Shown here: positions 36,004 through 44,694 of the stretch, piece by piece
Position numbering within the stretch: position 1 is the stretch's first letter
Layout: every line of letters begins with the position of its first letter
Source of the DNA: Allodiplogaster sudhausi
Lineage: Eukaryota; Nematoda; Chromadorea; Rhabditida; Diplogasteridae
Reading direction: 5' to 3'
Assembly (NCBI GenBank): GCA_945643635.1
Contig: CALZFC010000251.1
Location: 1,831,001-1,895,000, forward strand
Length of the DNA: 64,000 nucleotides
Notes under the pieces: generated by a model
Seen by the model: the letters and a program-made list of their open reading frames with translations, nothing else
The model's database searches: none
Told to the model about the DNA's origin: nothing
Position numbers and translations under genes: made by a program

Positions 36004-38786
36004 ATGTCGCATCGCAAGTTTTCGGCGCCGCGGCACGGCTCCATGGGCTTTACGCCCAAGAAGCGCTCAAGACGTCATCTCGGTAAGGTGAAGTCGTTCC
36101 CGAAGGACGACCCGTCCAAGCCGGTGCATCTCACCGCGTTCGTCGGCTTCAAGGCTGGCATGACCCACATCGTTCGCGAGGTTGGCATTTAATCTTCGTA
36201 ATCGGGGCTCTAAATTTTTGCTATTAAACGGTACAAAGCGGCCTAGAATATGCTCAAAATTACTCAAATTCCAAGACAATGATGGATAGACTGATTGCCT
36301 GTCAGACAAATCACTGACGAATAAACCCCAGTCTCTGCTGCCTTCCTTCTGAGTCTCTTGTAGAAGTTTTGACCAATTTTTTTAAAATTAAAAATGTGTC
36401 GAAATATGAAGAGTGGGATGATTTGGTAGCTGATTTCGCTCTAATTTTCAGGTTGACAAGCCCGGATCGAAGGTGAACAAGAAGGAGGTCGTCGAGGCAG
36501 TGACGATCATTGAGACGCCTCCTCTCGTCGTGGTCGGAATTGTTGGCTACATCGAGACCCCACGCGGACCGCGTCCCTTCAAGACCATCTGGGCCGAGCA
36601 TCTCTCTGAGGACTGCCGCCGCCGCTTCTACCAGAACTGGTATAGAGTTTGTTAGGATGGGATCATTTTAGGGACCCGGCTCTGGGAGTAAATTTTATTT
36701 TTGTAAAGTATGGCTGGGGGAAATAGGTGTTTTTCGTATGGTAGAGAGAAATCCCCTGCATCGCATCTCCTCTGCGCCGTCTCTCCAAGACAAGGCATGA
36801 GTATGCATGGTGCAGAGGATGTGAAAAGTAGTTGTGCAAGGTGCTTTCCTCTGTGCACTTTGCACAAGAAAGTCATAAATGCGAGTGTGTGTCAGTCTGA
36901 GGGAGTTGTGTGTGCGAGCTTTTTATTAGCCGCGCATGACACGCATTCTCTGTTGAACTGCTCCACTTGATCCGTTGCGCCCGCTAATCTACGCGCCCTC
37001 TCTCATTGCCCAGGCACAAGTCCAAGAAGAAGGCCTTCACCAAGTCGGCCAAGAAGTGGCAAGATGAGGATGGCAAGAAGTCGATTGAGACCGACCTCAA
37101 CAAGATGAAGAAGTACTGCTCGTCCATCCGTGTTATCTGCCACACTCAGGCGAGTCATTTGTGCATCATTTAAGCTCCGCCCACTTGGTTCCCATGCTCC
37201 TAAAAATGAACAATGATGGATAGACTGGTTGCCTGTCAGACAACTTACTGACGAATATACCCCAGTCACTGCTGCCTTCCTTCTGAGTTTGTCTCTAGGA
37301 CTATACTATTATTTTGCCCCGAAAATTTTCAAATATGCCCAAGTTTAATTTTGTCGATTTTTAGCAGAAGCTGCTCAAGCGCAGAGACAAGAAGGCGCAC
37401 ATCCTCGAGATCCAGATCAACGGAGGCACTATCTCCGACAAGGTCGACTGGGCCAAGGAGCACCTCGAGAAGCAGGTAGAGTTATGCCCCGCCCACAAGG
37501 TTCCCACGGTCCCGAGTTCTGACAATGATGGATAGACTGGTTGCCTGTCAGACAATTACTGACGAATAAACCCCAGTCTCTGCTGCCTTCCTTCTGAGTC
37601 TCTTGGGCCTTTGTAATTCTCGGGTATTTTAACGAGAATACTTATTATGGAAATTATAATTTCTTCATTTTAAGGTCCTCATCGACTCGGTCTTCTCGCA
37701 GGACGAGCTCGTCGACACGATTGGAGTCACCAAGGGTCACGGATTCAAGGGAGTCACCAGCCGTTGGCACACGAAGAAACTGCCGCGCAAGACGCACAAG
37801 GGTCTCCGCAAGGTGCTTCTCTTGTAATCTGGTCTTGGTTTAAACCTCAGGGTTCTAAATCTTATAGATTTGGCAATGATGGTAGCCAAAATGAAAGTAG
37901 TGGACAGTAATGGTTATTGGTGATAACATACCGGTTCTGAGCCTTGTAAGGAAATGTTGAAAGGAATTGGGGGAAAAAATTAAAAACTAAAAGAATGAAA
38001 ACATTTGCCAGGTCGCCTGTATCGGAGCGTGGCATCCGTCTCGAGTCCAGTTCACGATTGCGCGTGCGGGTCAGAAGGGCTACCATCACCGCACGGAGAC
38101 GAACAAGAAGATCTACCGCATTGGCAAGTCGTCGCTGACGGCCGAGGGCAAGAAGAACGCCTCGACCGACTTTGACATCACCGAGAAGGACATTAACCCC
38201 ATGGTGAGTTGGGATAGGGAGAACCGTGGGTTCTGGTTGAGGGAAATCGATGGCATAGAGATGAAGCAATTCGCAATGATGAGAAAATCTGCAATGCTTA
38301 ATCATCGTGTTGATAGAAGTAAAGCTGAGCGATTTTGAGAAGTGTTCTAGGAGCCTAGTTCTAGCTGCGGAAGTTAGAAGATGGCAATCTAAATGTTCTT
38401 TTCTTTCAGGGTGGCTTCCCTCACTACGGAGTCGTCAAGCAGGACTACGTCATGATCCGTGGCGCAGTCCTCGGGCCCAAGAAGCGACCGATCACCCTCC
38501 GCAAGTCGCTCCTCACGGTTTGTTCTTTTTGTTTCCATTTATAAAGTTGACTTGTTTTAGTAGTAATAGTAGTAATTATAAAAGAAGAGAAGAGTGTAAT
38601 ATTAATAAAGCAATCATTTTTTAGCACACGAAGCGTTTCGCCTTCGAGAAGATCAACCTCAAGTGGATCGACACTTCGTCCAAGTTTGGCCACGGTCGCT
38701 TCCAGACGCACGCTGAGAAGAAGTCCTTCATGGGCAAGCTCAAGAAGGACTTCCTGGCCGAGCAGGAGGCCGCGCCCAAGGCTTAA
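36004..38786 (+). CDS. RPL3: RPL3, large-subunit ribosomal protein uL3
   Basis: Core 60S protein near the peptidyl transferase centre. Eight coding exons join in phase: 36004-36180, 36452-36639, 37014-37149, 37365-37475, 37675-37812, 38012-38203, 38410-38517, 38625-38786. The product is exactly 403 residues, the usual animal length. Family signatures run through it: [73 protein letters not shown] and KFGHGRFQT. Codon use is strongly GC-ending compared with the AT-rich introns, as expected of a highly expressed gene. Intron 3 has a GC donor (ACTCAG|GCGAGT). Introns 1, 3, 4, 5 and 6 each carry a C/D-box snoRNA. The ATG follows a splice acceptor, so the 5' UTR is spliced. Confidence 0.99.
36272..36359 (+). 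ncRNA. SNORD83: C/D-box snoRNA, SNORD83-like, copy 1 (RPL3 intron 1)
   Basis: C box ATGATGG at 36279, D' box CTGA at 36314, D box CTGA at 36349, with a terminal stem AGAC/GTCT. The 14 nt before the D box, CTGCTGCCTTCCTT, are complementary to the conserved 18S rRNA stretch AAGGAAGGCAGCAG. The fifth base above the D box pairs with the A of AAGGA, which I recall as human 18S Am468, the SNORD83 target. Human SNORD83A/B also sit in RPL3 introns, so host and guide are both conserved. Confidence 0.9.
36764..36870 (+). ncRNA. Paired hairpins in RPL3 intron 2, H/ACA-like candidate
   Basis: Two strong stems: CCTCTGC (36769) with GCAGAGG (36812), and TTGTGCAAGGTGC (36832-36844) with GCACTTTGCACAA (36855-36867), a 13-bp stem with one G-U pair. 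Between them is AAAGTA, which fits the ANANNA hinge. An ACA falls inside the second stem rather than after it, and no clear pseudouridylation pocket is seen, so the H/ACA reading is tentative. Confidence 0.25.
37169..37200 (+). repeat. Solitary TTTAAGC-CCGCCC unit before snoRNA copy 2
   Basis: TTTAAGCTCCGCCCACTTGG then TTCCCATGCTCC, ending 12 nt before the C box. It matches the unit of the minisatellite at 44300-44497. Confidence 0.6.
37207..37292 (+). ncRNA. SNORD83: C/D-box snoRNA, SNORD83-like, copy 2 (RPL3 intron 3)
   Basis: C box ATGATGG at 37213, D box CTGA at 37283, same 14-nt guide CTGCTGCCTTCCTT at 37269-37282 and same internal TAGACTGGTTGCCTGTCAGA region as the other copies, with small differences (ATATAC for ATAAAC). 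It is in the GC-AG intron. Confidence 0.9.
37482..37517 (+). repeat. Solitary CCGCCC unit before snoRNA copy 3
   Basis: TTATGCCCCGCCCACAAGG then TTCCCACGGTCCCGAG, again just upstream of the snoRNA C box, and related to the 44.3 kb minisatellite unit. Confidence 0.6.
37519..37604 (+). ncRNA. SNORD83: C/D-box snoRNA, SNORD83-like, copy 3 (RPL3 intron 4)
   Basis: C box ATGATGG at 37525, D box CTGA at 37594, guide CTGCTGCCTTCCTT at 37580-37593. Copies 1 and 3 are almost identical across the D'/D half. All three predict the same 18S target, so copy number rather than specificity has changed. Confidence 0.9.
37870..37946 (+). ncRNA. C/D-box snoRNA, unassigned target (RPL3 intron 5)
   Basis: C box ATGATGG at 37876, D box CTGA at 37937, terminal stem TGGC/GCC. 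A possible D' box ACAG lies near 37904. The segment above the D box is GATAACATACCGGTT. I could not match it, or the one above D', to rRNA from memory. It occupies the same intron-centre position as the SNORD83-like copies but has a different body. Confidence 0.75.
38269..38334 (+). ncRNA. C/D-box snoRNA, unassigned target (RPL3 intron 6)
   Basis: C box ATGATGA at 38276, C'-like GTTGATAG near 38309, D box CTGA at 38325 and a perfect TCGC/GCGA terminal stem. The body is short (about 62 nt). The guide region (AATGCTTAATC above the internal boxes, TAGAAGTAAAG above D) has no target I can name. It is not SNORD43, since that guide sequence (GACGGGCGG) is absent. Confidence 0.75.
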
Positions 38787-39120
38787 GCTTTGGATATTGT
38801 TGTCCTTCCTCTCTGACTTGTATTCTAATTGTTGTTACCTCCTGATAAATTGTTGATTTATGCTTGAGAGTGTTTCGAGATACAGATGAGGAGAGGGTTT
38901 ACAACGCCATGAAGGGGTATCTGAAGTTATAAGTGGTGAGGGACTTGGGTGAATGCAGTGTTGTGCTGGAGGGTATCCTATTTGAAGTTGATTGTGATTT
39001 CTGTAAGGTGGAACTGGAGAGTCTTCCCAGACGATAATGTGAATTGTAGTGTGTGATAATGTTGGAGTGCGGATTGCTTTCCCCGGTATAAGTTGAGGCT
39101 GTAGGTTTGGTATTGGAGAG
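38787..39120. other. RPL3-ELP4 intergenic region
   Basis: 334 bp. RPL3 3' flank with a TGATAAATTG string near 38842, then the ELP4 upstream region. No gene. Confidence 0.5.
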
Positions 39121-40808
39121 ATGTTGAGCAGCGTGGGTGATTCCGTGCCACTGCCCGGTTGCTCCCTTCGCTCTCGTCACTTGGAGACGTCTACCGGATG
39201 CGCTTCCCTGGATGGAGTCCTCGGTGGAGGACTTCCGAATACCAGCTTCATGGTGGGGCCATGTTCTTGCCTTCGACTAGTAATTTTACTCCTCTTCTCG
39301 AAACCTGAAAATTTCCTGTTTGAATTGCGGAATGTCAATGAATTAACGTGGATTCATATTGTGGTCATACGATCACAAGGTTTATAGTCTTGTTTAGTAC
39401 TAACGTAAGAATACGTGAAATAATCAAGTGGAGTAAGTAAATTATTAACTGTTTGTTCGAGGTGATTGACGAACTCGGAAGTCGTGCATACGCAGATGTT
39501 CTACTGAGGCTCTTTGTCAGCGAAGGATTGCACGAGGAGCAGGTCAGGTTCAGCCAGTGTTTATTTTGGCATTTATCCATTTTCCAGAAAAGGTGCATAT
39601 TAAAAATGATAACTACACGACTTAATTTGATTTTTTGCGAGCTGACAATCAATTGCTTTGTTTGTAGAGCCTTGTTTTTTCACTGAAATTTCTGTTAAAG
39701 CTAACTCACAAAAGTGGTTATGTATTTCTTTTAAATGTTGAATTCTAAAAGCTAAATTACAATAGTTAATTGTGTTTTTTTAGTCACGCGTGGCATAACT
39801 AAAAACAGTGTTTGCGAAACTCAGAGCATTTATTTGTTGAAGCATATTAAGCAAATGTGTATTCTTCCTAGTGTTCTTCAGGATGTCCTGTACGTTTCGT
39901 CGCCGTTGGACAGGGCGGAGATCGTGGAGAAGCTGCCGGCTCGACTTCGGAAAGAGGACGTTGGCGCAGACGGACAGGAGAGGGCAGGCAAGCAATTAGG
40001 GGGAGGGGGAGACGCAGAGGAGATGAAGATTGCATGGAGATACGCTCCTGTTAAGCAGGTAGGAGGTGTTCTACTATTCGGAGAATGACGTCATAGAAAG
40101 ATATATAAAAAAACGTGTCCAGCAAATAAGAAAGAATTTGTTAAAAATTAGAAGAAAATAAAGATGGAGGATCTTTGAATCCGCCATTTATATGGTTTGT
40201 GTCTACGAAATGTTCATATACGAAATACGGTAGCTACACAAGAACTTAATCCCTTTCCTTTTTCCTCTCACTCTTTCAGAACCTTGCTGTGGTGTACACC
40301 AAATTAGCATGAGAATTTGTTCGGGGAATCAAAAAAAAGATATATAATTAACTCGATTTTGGCATAAGAAAAAATATGCTCACTAATTTATAACATATGA
40401 TAAACTCATGTTATTTTTGTCATTTTTTTAAATTAAAATTATGAAAATTAAAAAAAAGAAATTGAAAAAAAAGAATATAGAGCTTATGTTTTCATTCAGA
40501 TAGAATCCTCTGTGTCGCGAGGAGGCGGCGCGAGCTACGACTTGGCGCAGACAATGGAGAGCGAGAAGAGGAAAGGAAGGCTGCTGGAGAGATTCCCAGA
40601 GAAGAGCAGAGGGAAGGAGGGCGCACTCAGCTATCAGGTAATCAGTCTAAGTCTCACAATGTTTCTTTCTCTTTCTCTCTCTCTCTCACTCACTCTCTAT
40701 CTCTGTCTCTTTATCGCTCGCTCTCTTTTTCGCTCTCTCTCCCTCTCTCCATCGCTCTCTAATCTCACTCTCAATCTTTTTCTGTCTTAATCTCTAACCC
40801 TTCTTTCC

Positions 40809-40850
<42 letters not shown>

Positions 40851-42455
40851 GGCATCTCTTTTGCTGTCTTTTCTGCCTCTTCAGTTTGGCAGTGGCCTGT
40901 CAGAGTGGAACGTCTGATTGTTCAGACTTTTTATGAGTTACATTTTTTTTACACAATTACTAATCGCTCACTTTCACCAACGGGAACGATTCACATTTTT
41001 ATTTGCTGGGACCATGTGGTCTTCATTTACTGGTTTTCTTCAAATGATTGAAGGTTTTGTTTTTTTACTGATTTGTTGTCACTTACCTAAGCTGGATAGC
41101 AAGTAATCAATTAATGTAAACGGGATGCTGTGAAATAACGATAGCAAAATTTTTTATTACTCTAACTAATCTAACATGACCATATTTACCGTAACCAAAG
41201 GAGCTAGATCAATCCTTTCCTTTCAGGACCTACTTGCTCATCTCGCTGACCTGCTCGCACTTCCCGAGTACTCGAAGAAGAGCAAGAAGGAGAAGAAAGA
41301 AGAGGAGGATAATGGAGTTGAAAAGGGCGGAGGAGGCAGTCAGAAGAGCCGAAAACGACTCCTGAGAGTTGCGATCCAAGGACTCGGCGGGCCACTCTGG
41401 AGCAGTCATGGAGAAATGAGGGGTGGTTGTTTGATGCTAATCTGGGTTAAAAAGCTACCATCTATTGTACGTACCCGCCTTGACTTTGCGATGGTTGCGT
41501 ATATTTGCTATTGTGGGTTTTAGAAAATTTAGTTCGAAAAGAAAAGATTTGTTTTCTAATTTATTTAGTTAGTTAGTCTAACTTATTTATGTCTTCTAAA
41601 AGAAAGGGAAACTCCCGTATATGAGTAAGTAAATTGTATATGAAACACTGCCGGAGACGTCAAATTTATGATGCAAATGTAACGGATAGTTTGTAATTAA
41701 TTGGCACACTACAAACTATGGATCATATGTCTTTAGTACCGTATATTTTATATCCGCGTACTGTATGTCAACTACAAAGGGAAAACCCACTTTTGTGAGA
41801 GCCTTGTACCATCCTCTTTTCCCTGATCAACTACCGTTTATATTTTCAGGCTTCCTTGCGAGGCTTGCGCATCTAGCACGGAAATCGTACGTTGTCATCA
41901 TGGCAACCTGTGACTGCTCGTCTCTCAGCACGGGTATGCGACTCTTTTTATCTGTCTGACCAATCTTCTTTTGATCTTTCGTTTTTACTCCTTTTTTTTC
42001 TTCTTCTTAAATATATTTTAGTTTCTATCAGTTTCTATCATTGTCTTTTTTAAATCAATTTACGACCCAAATGTTCTAGGTATTAGCCTCTACTTTCCAT
42101 ATTTCTCTCAGACGACCGCACGGCCCTCGAGCACTCCTCGGATGCCTTCTTCCGTCTCGAATCCATGAATGCGGAAGAGAGGAAGATCTTCGACCCGGCA
42201 CACGGCTACTTTCGGTGAGAGAAGTTTCTGTGGATTCCGAAAAGGTACCATCCATCTATTTTACGGCCCCACCACCATTTTGACGCCTTCCTTGAGCCCA
42301 TATGCCCCAGCCACAGAGCGTGAACAAATTCTGTTCTGTTTTTCTTCTTTCCGGGACCCTCAGACTAGCCAATCGTGTTTTTTTTTCCATTCAGTCGATG
42401 TTCCCTGGGTTTGTCATCAGATTAGAGGTTCCGCCCCTTGTTTTCGGCCATATTT

Positions 42456-42508
<53 letters not shown>

Positions 42509-44305
42509 CGCGATTTGCGAAAGAATCGAAATAGTCGAGGACCCGGCCAAAATCGACCAGCTTGCATTTTTTTTCAAAAGTTCCTTATATGGGTTTTCTG
42601 ATGCCGTTTTCGTTTGCTATGAAGGCTTGAAATATGGAGCTTGCCGCGCAGGGGGGCGAGTTGGGTACACGTCTGGGGTCATTGCGTCGCACTTTGTGAA
42701 GATATATAAACGCAAATTTACATCTCAATAGCCAAGATATTGCTCTAAACAATAAAAAAAGAAAAAATTGAAAATTTTAAACTTTAAAGTATTTATAGAC
42801 GTTGAAGTTCGAGAGGGCGCAGACAACTTTTTTCTCATTTTACCAGAACCAAGCCTACATAGTATTATAGAGCTTGAAAATAGCTTTTAGAATTTTTAGA
42901 AAATTTTAGAAAGGATTTAGAAAACTTAGGAAGTCTTTGATGTTTCCTTCTCGATTATTCCGGTGCGGCAGTACAAATCAGAACGTCAACGGATTAAAAA
43001 AGGTGCTTAAAAATCTTTTCACACGTCCAAACATAAACTAGAAGAAAGAAATTTGCAATACGTTGTCCTCTTTCAATAGATTTCAAAGTCAGCGATTTTT
43101 TTTTATAAGTCAAAAGAATAAAGCATCTGCATGTAATAATTATGCAAGAAAAGGCGCAGAAAAAATTGGAATATTCTAATTCGAATAACCTAAAAAAATT
43201 AATTATTGGGCGGAATGCTAGTGGCACTACCGGCCCTAATTTTATGGCTGATAACAAAACATCGTAGATTTGAAAACTTATTGAAAGGGGTATATCCTGT
43301 ACAAACTTTCACGCTCTTTCTTATGGTGTATATTTGAGTTGCGGAGATGATTTTGAATGGCTGATTTATACTGCCACACGAAATAATCGATCAGGAAACA
43401 TCAAAGACTTACTAAGTTTTCTAAATACTATAGTGCATTCGAAAGCTCTTTTCCTGCTCTATACAACTATGTAGGCTTGGTTCTGGTAAAATGAGAAATA
43501 AGTCGTCTACGCTCTCTCAAACTTCAACGTCTATAAATACATTAGAGTTGAAAATTTTCAAATTTTCTTTTCTTTATTGTTTAGAGCAATATCTTGGCTA
43601 TTGAGATGTAAATTTTCGTTTCTATATCTCCACAAAGTGCGACGGAATGACCTCAGACGTGCATCCAACTCGCCCTCCTGCGCGGCGAGCTCCATATTCA
43701 AGCCTTCATAGCAAACGAAAACGTCATTTTCCGATCCTTAGACCACTTCCAATCGATTCTTCATATCAGAAAACCCCTATAAGGAACTTTTGAAGAAAAT
43801 CCAAGCTGGTCGATTTTGGCCGGGTCCCCGGACACTTAGCTTCATTTTGATTCTCTCGCAAATCGCGTCATATATATATATATATATATATATCAGGTGA
43901 GACTAACATCTTTAAGAGGGGCGAGGGTTTGGACTACCCTTTTTTAATCGACATTTGCCATTTTCTATGGCTACAAAGCCTCCGAAGTATCGCTTTTCCA
44001 TTGACTGGTTGCTCTAATAAAGAAGAGAAGTGAAAGAAAGCCACCGCGTCGGGAGAAAAATGCCAAAAATACGACAAAAATAAAAAAAATCTCTCTCTCC
44101 TTCCAGCATCGTCCGTCTCCCCCGCCTCTCTTCTCTATCTCCTCCCGCCCCTCCTGCCGTCGATCTCAGCTTCGAGCTCCATCGTCGTCACTTGGATGTC
44201 AAGATCCTCCATCTCCCGCCCGCACTCGGAGATGACGATGGAGAAGAAGGGGACACGAAGAAGAGGAAGGGCGCAACGCCCTGTGGAATAGCACAAGACT
44301 TTTAA
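39121..44305 (+). CDS. ELP4: ELP4, Elongator complex subunit 4
   Basis: RecA-fold subunit of the Elp4-Elp5-Elp6 ring of Elongator, which acts in wobble-uridine modification of tRNA. Ten exons in phase: 39121-39252, 39462-39542, 39882-40058, 40500-40637, 40885-40911 (27-nt microexon), 41227-41422, 41850-41933, 42112-42214, 44107-44305, with an AG/GT border at every join; about 378 residues (human 424). Signatures: TGCASLDGVLGGGLPN near residue 30, EEMKIAWRYAPVKQ, LLRVAIQGLGGPLW, ARKSYVVIMAT, and the C-terminal DVKILHLPPAL...GIAQDF that parallels the human end. The fifth exon is supported by a similar segment in the decayed copy at 58.96 kb. The last intron is 1.9 kb because a foldback element has inserted. 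The stop codon lies inside the first unit of a downstream minisatellite. Decayed exon copies fill 53.8-59 kb. Confidence 0.94.
42459..42506. repeat. (AT)n tract, left edge of foldback
   Basis: 46 bp of AT repeat directly abutting the left arm of the inverted repeat; a shorter AT run abuts the right arm at 43870-43893. Confidence 0.9.
42507..43870. mobile_element. Foldback element in ELP4 intron
   Basis: The left arm (42507 to about 42981) and right arm (about 43361 to 43870) are inverted copies: GACGCGATTTGCGA at 42507 pairs with TCTCGCAAATCGCGTC ending at 43870, and GTTTGCTATGAAGGCTTGAA near 42613 pairs with TTCAAGCCTTCATAGCAAAC near 43699. The loop is about 380 bp. The left arm has lost about 40 bp relative to the right. 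No transposase frame. The decayed ELP4 copy at 57.3 kb lacks it. Confidence 0.85.
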
Positions 44306-44497
44306 GCCCCGCCCCCTACATTCCCACGCTCCCATTTGACTGGTTTAAGCCCCGCCCCCTACGTTCAAACGCTCCCAGAAGACTGGTTTAAGCCCCGCCC
44401 CTACGTTCCCACGCTCGCATATAACTGGTTTAAGCCCCGCCCCCTATCTTCCCACGCTCACATATAACTCGGTTAAGCCTCGCCCACTCAGTTGGCT
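44300..44497 (+). repeat. GC-box-like minisatellite, 4.5 units of about 43 bp
   Basis: Four full units begin TTTAAGCCCCGCCCC and continue CTACGTTCCCACGCTC with an ACTGG end, at about 44300, 44344, 44387 and 44429, then a partial unit. The CCCCGCCCC core resembles an Sp1/KLF site. The array covers the end of ELP4 and ends about 200 bp before the MTG1 start, so it could act as a promoter element or be a neutral minisatellite. Confidence 0.85.
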
Positions 44498-44694
44498 ATA
44501 CTGATGTATCTTGTGACGCGCGAATTATAATGTTTTCGTCCGCCGTTCCTGCGCTCGTTGTTTTATTTCCGACGCGTTCCTTTAATATTATTGCGAGTTG
44601 TTGTCGTGAATTGTTATTAATTCGAATATTATTTGTATCACAAAAGAGGCATATTAAATAATGATAAAATTGTAGGGGCAAGCGCGAGAGAGAG

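Noticed and set aside
38269..38334. Identity of the intron 6 snoRNA as SNORD43, which human RPL3 also hosts
   Set aside because: The SNORD43 guide core GACGGGCGG is not present.
40280..40312. Acceptor-like TTTCAG before AACCTTGCTGTGGTGTACAC in ELP4 intron 3
   Set aside because: It would add a short peptide ending in a stop; skipping it keeps the family alignment and phase.
42438..42731. YIYIYI frame at 42.45 kb
   Set aside because: Translation of an (AT)n repeat at the foldback border.
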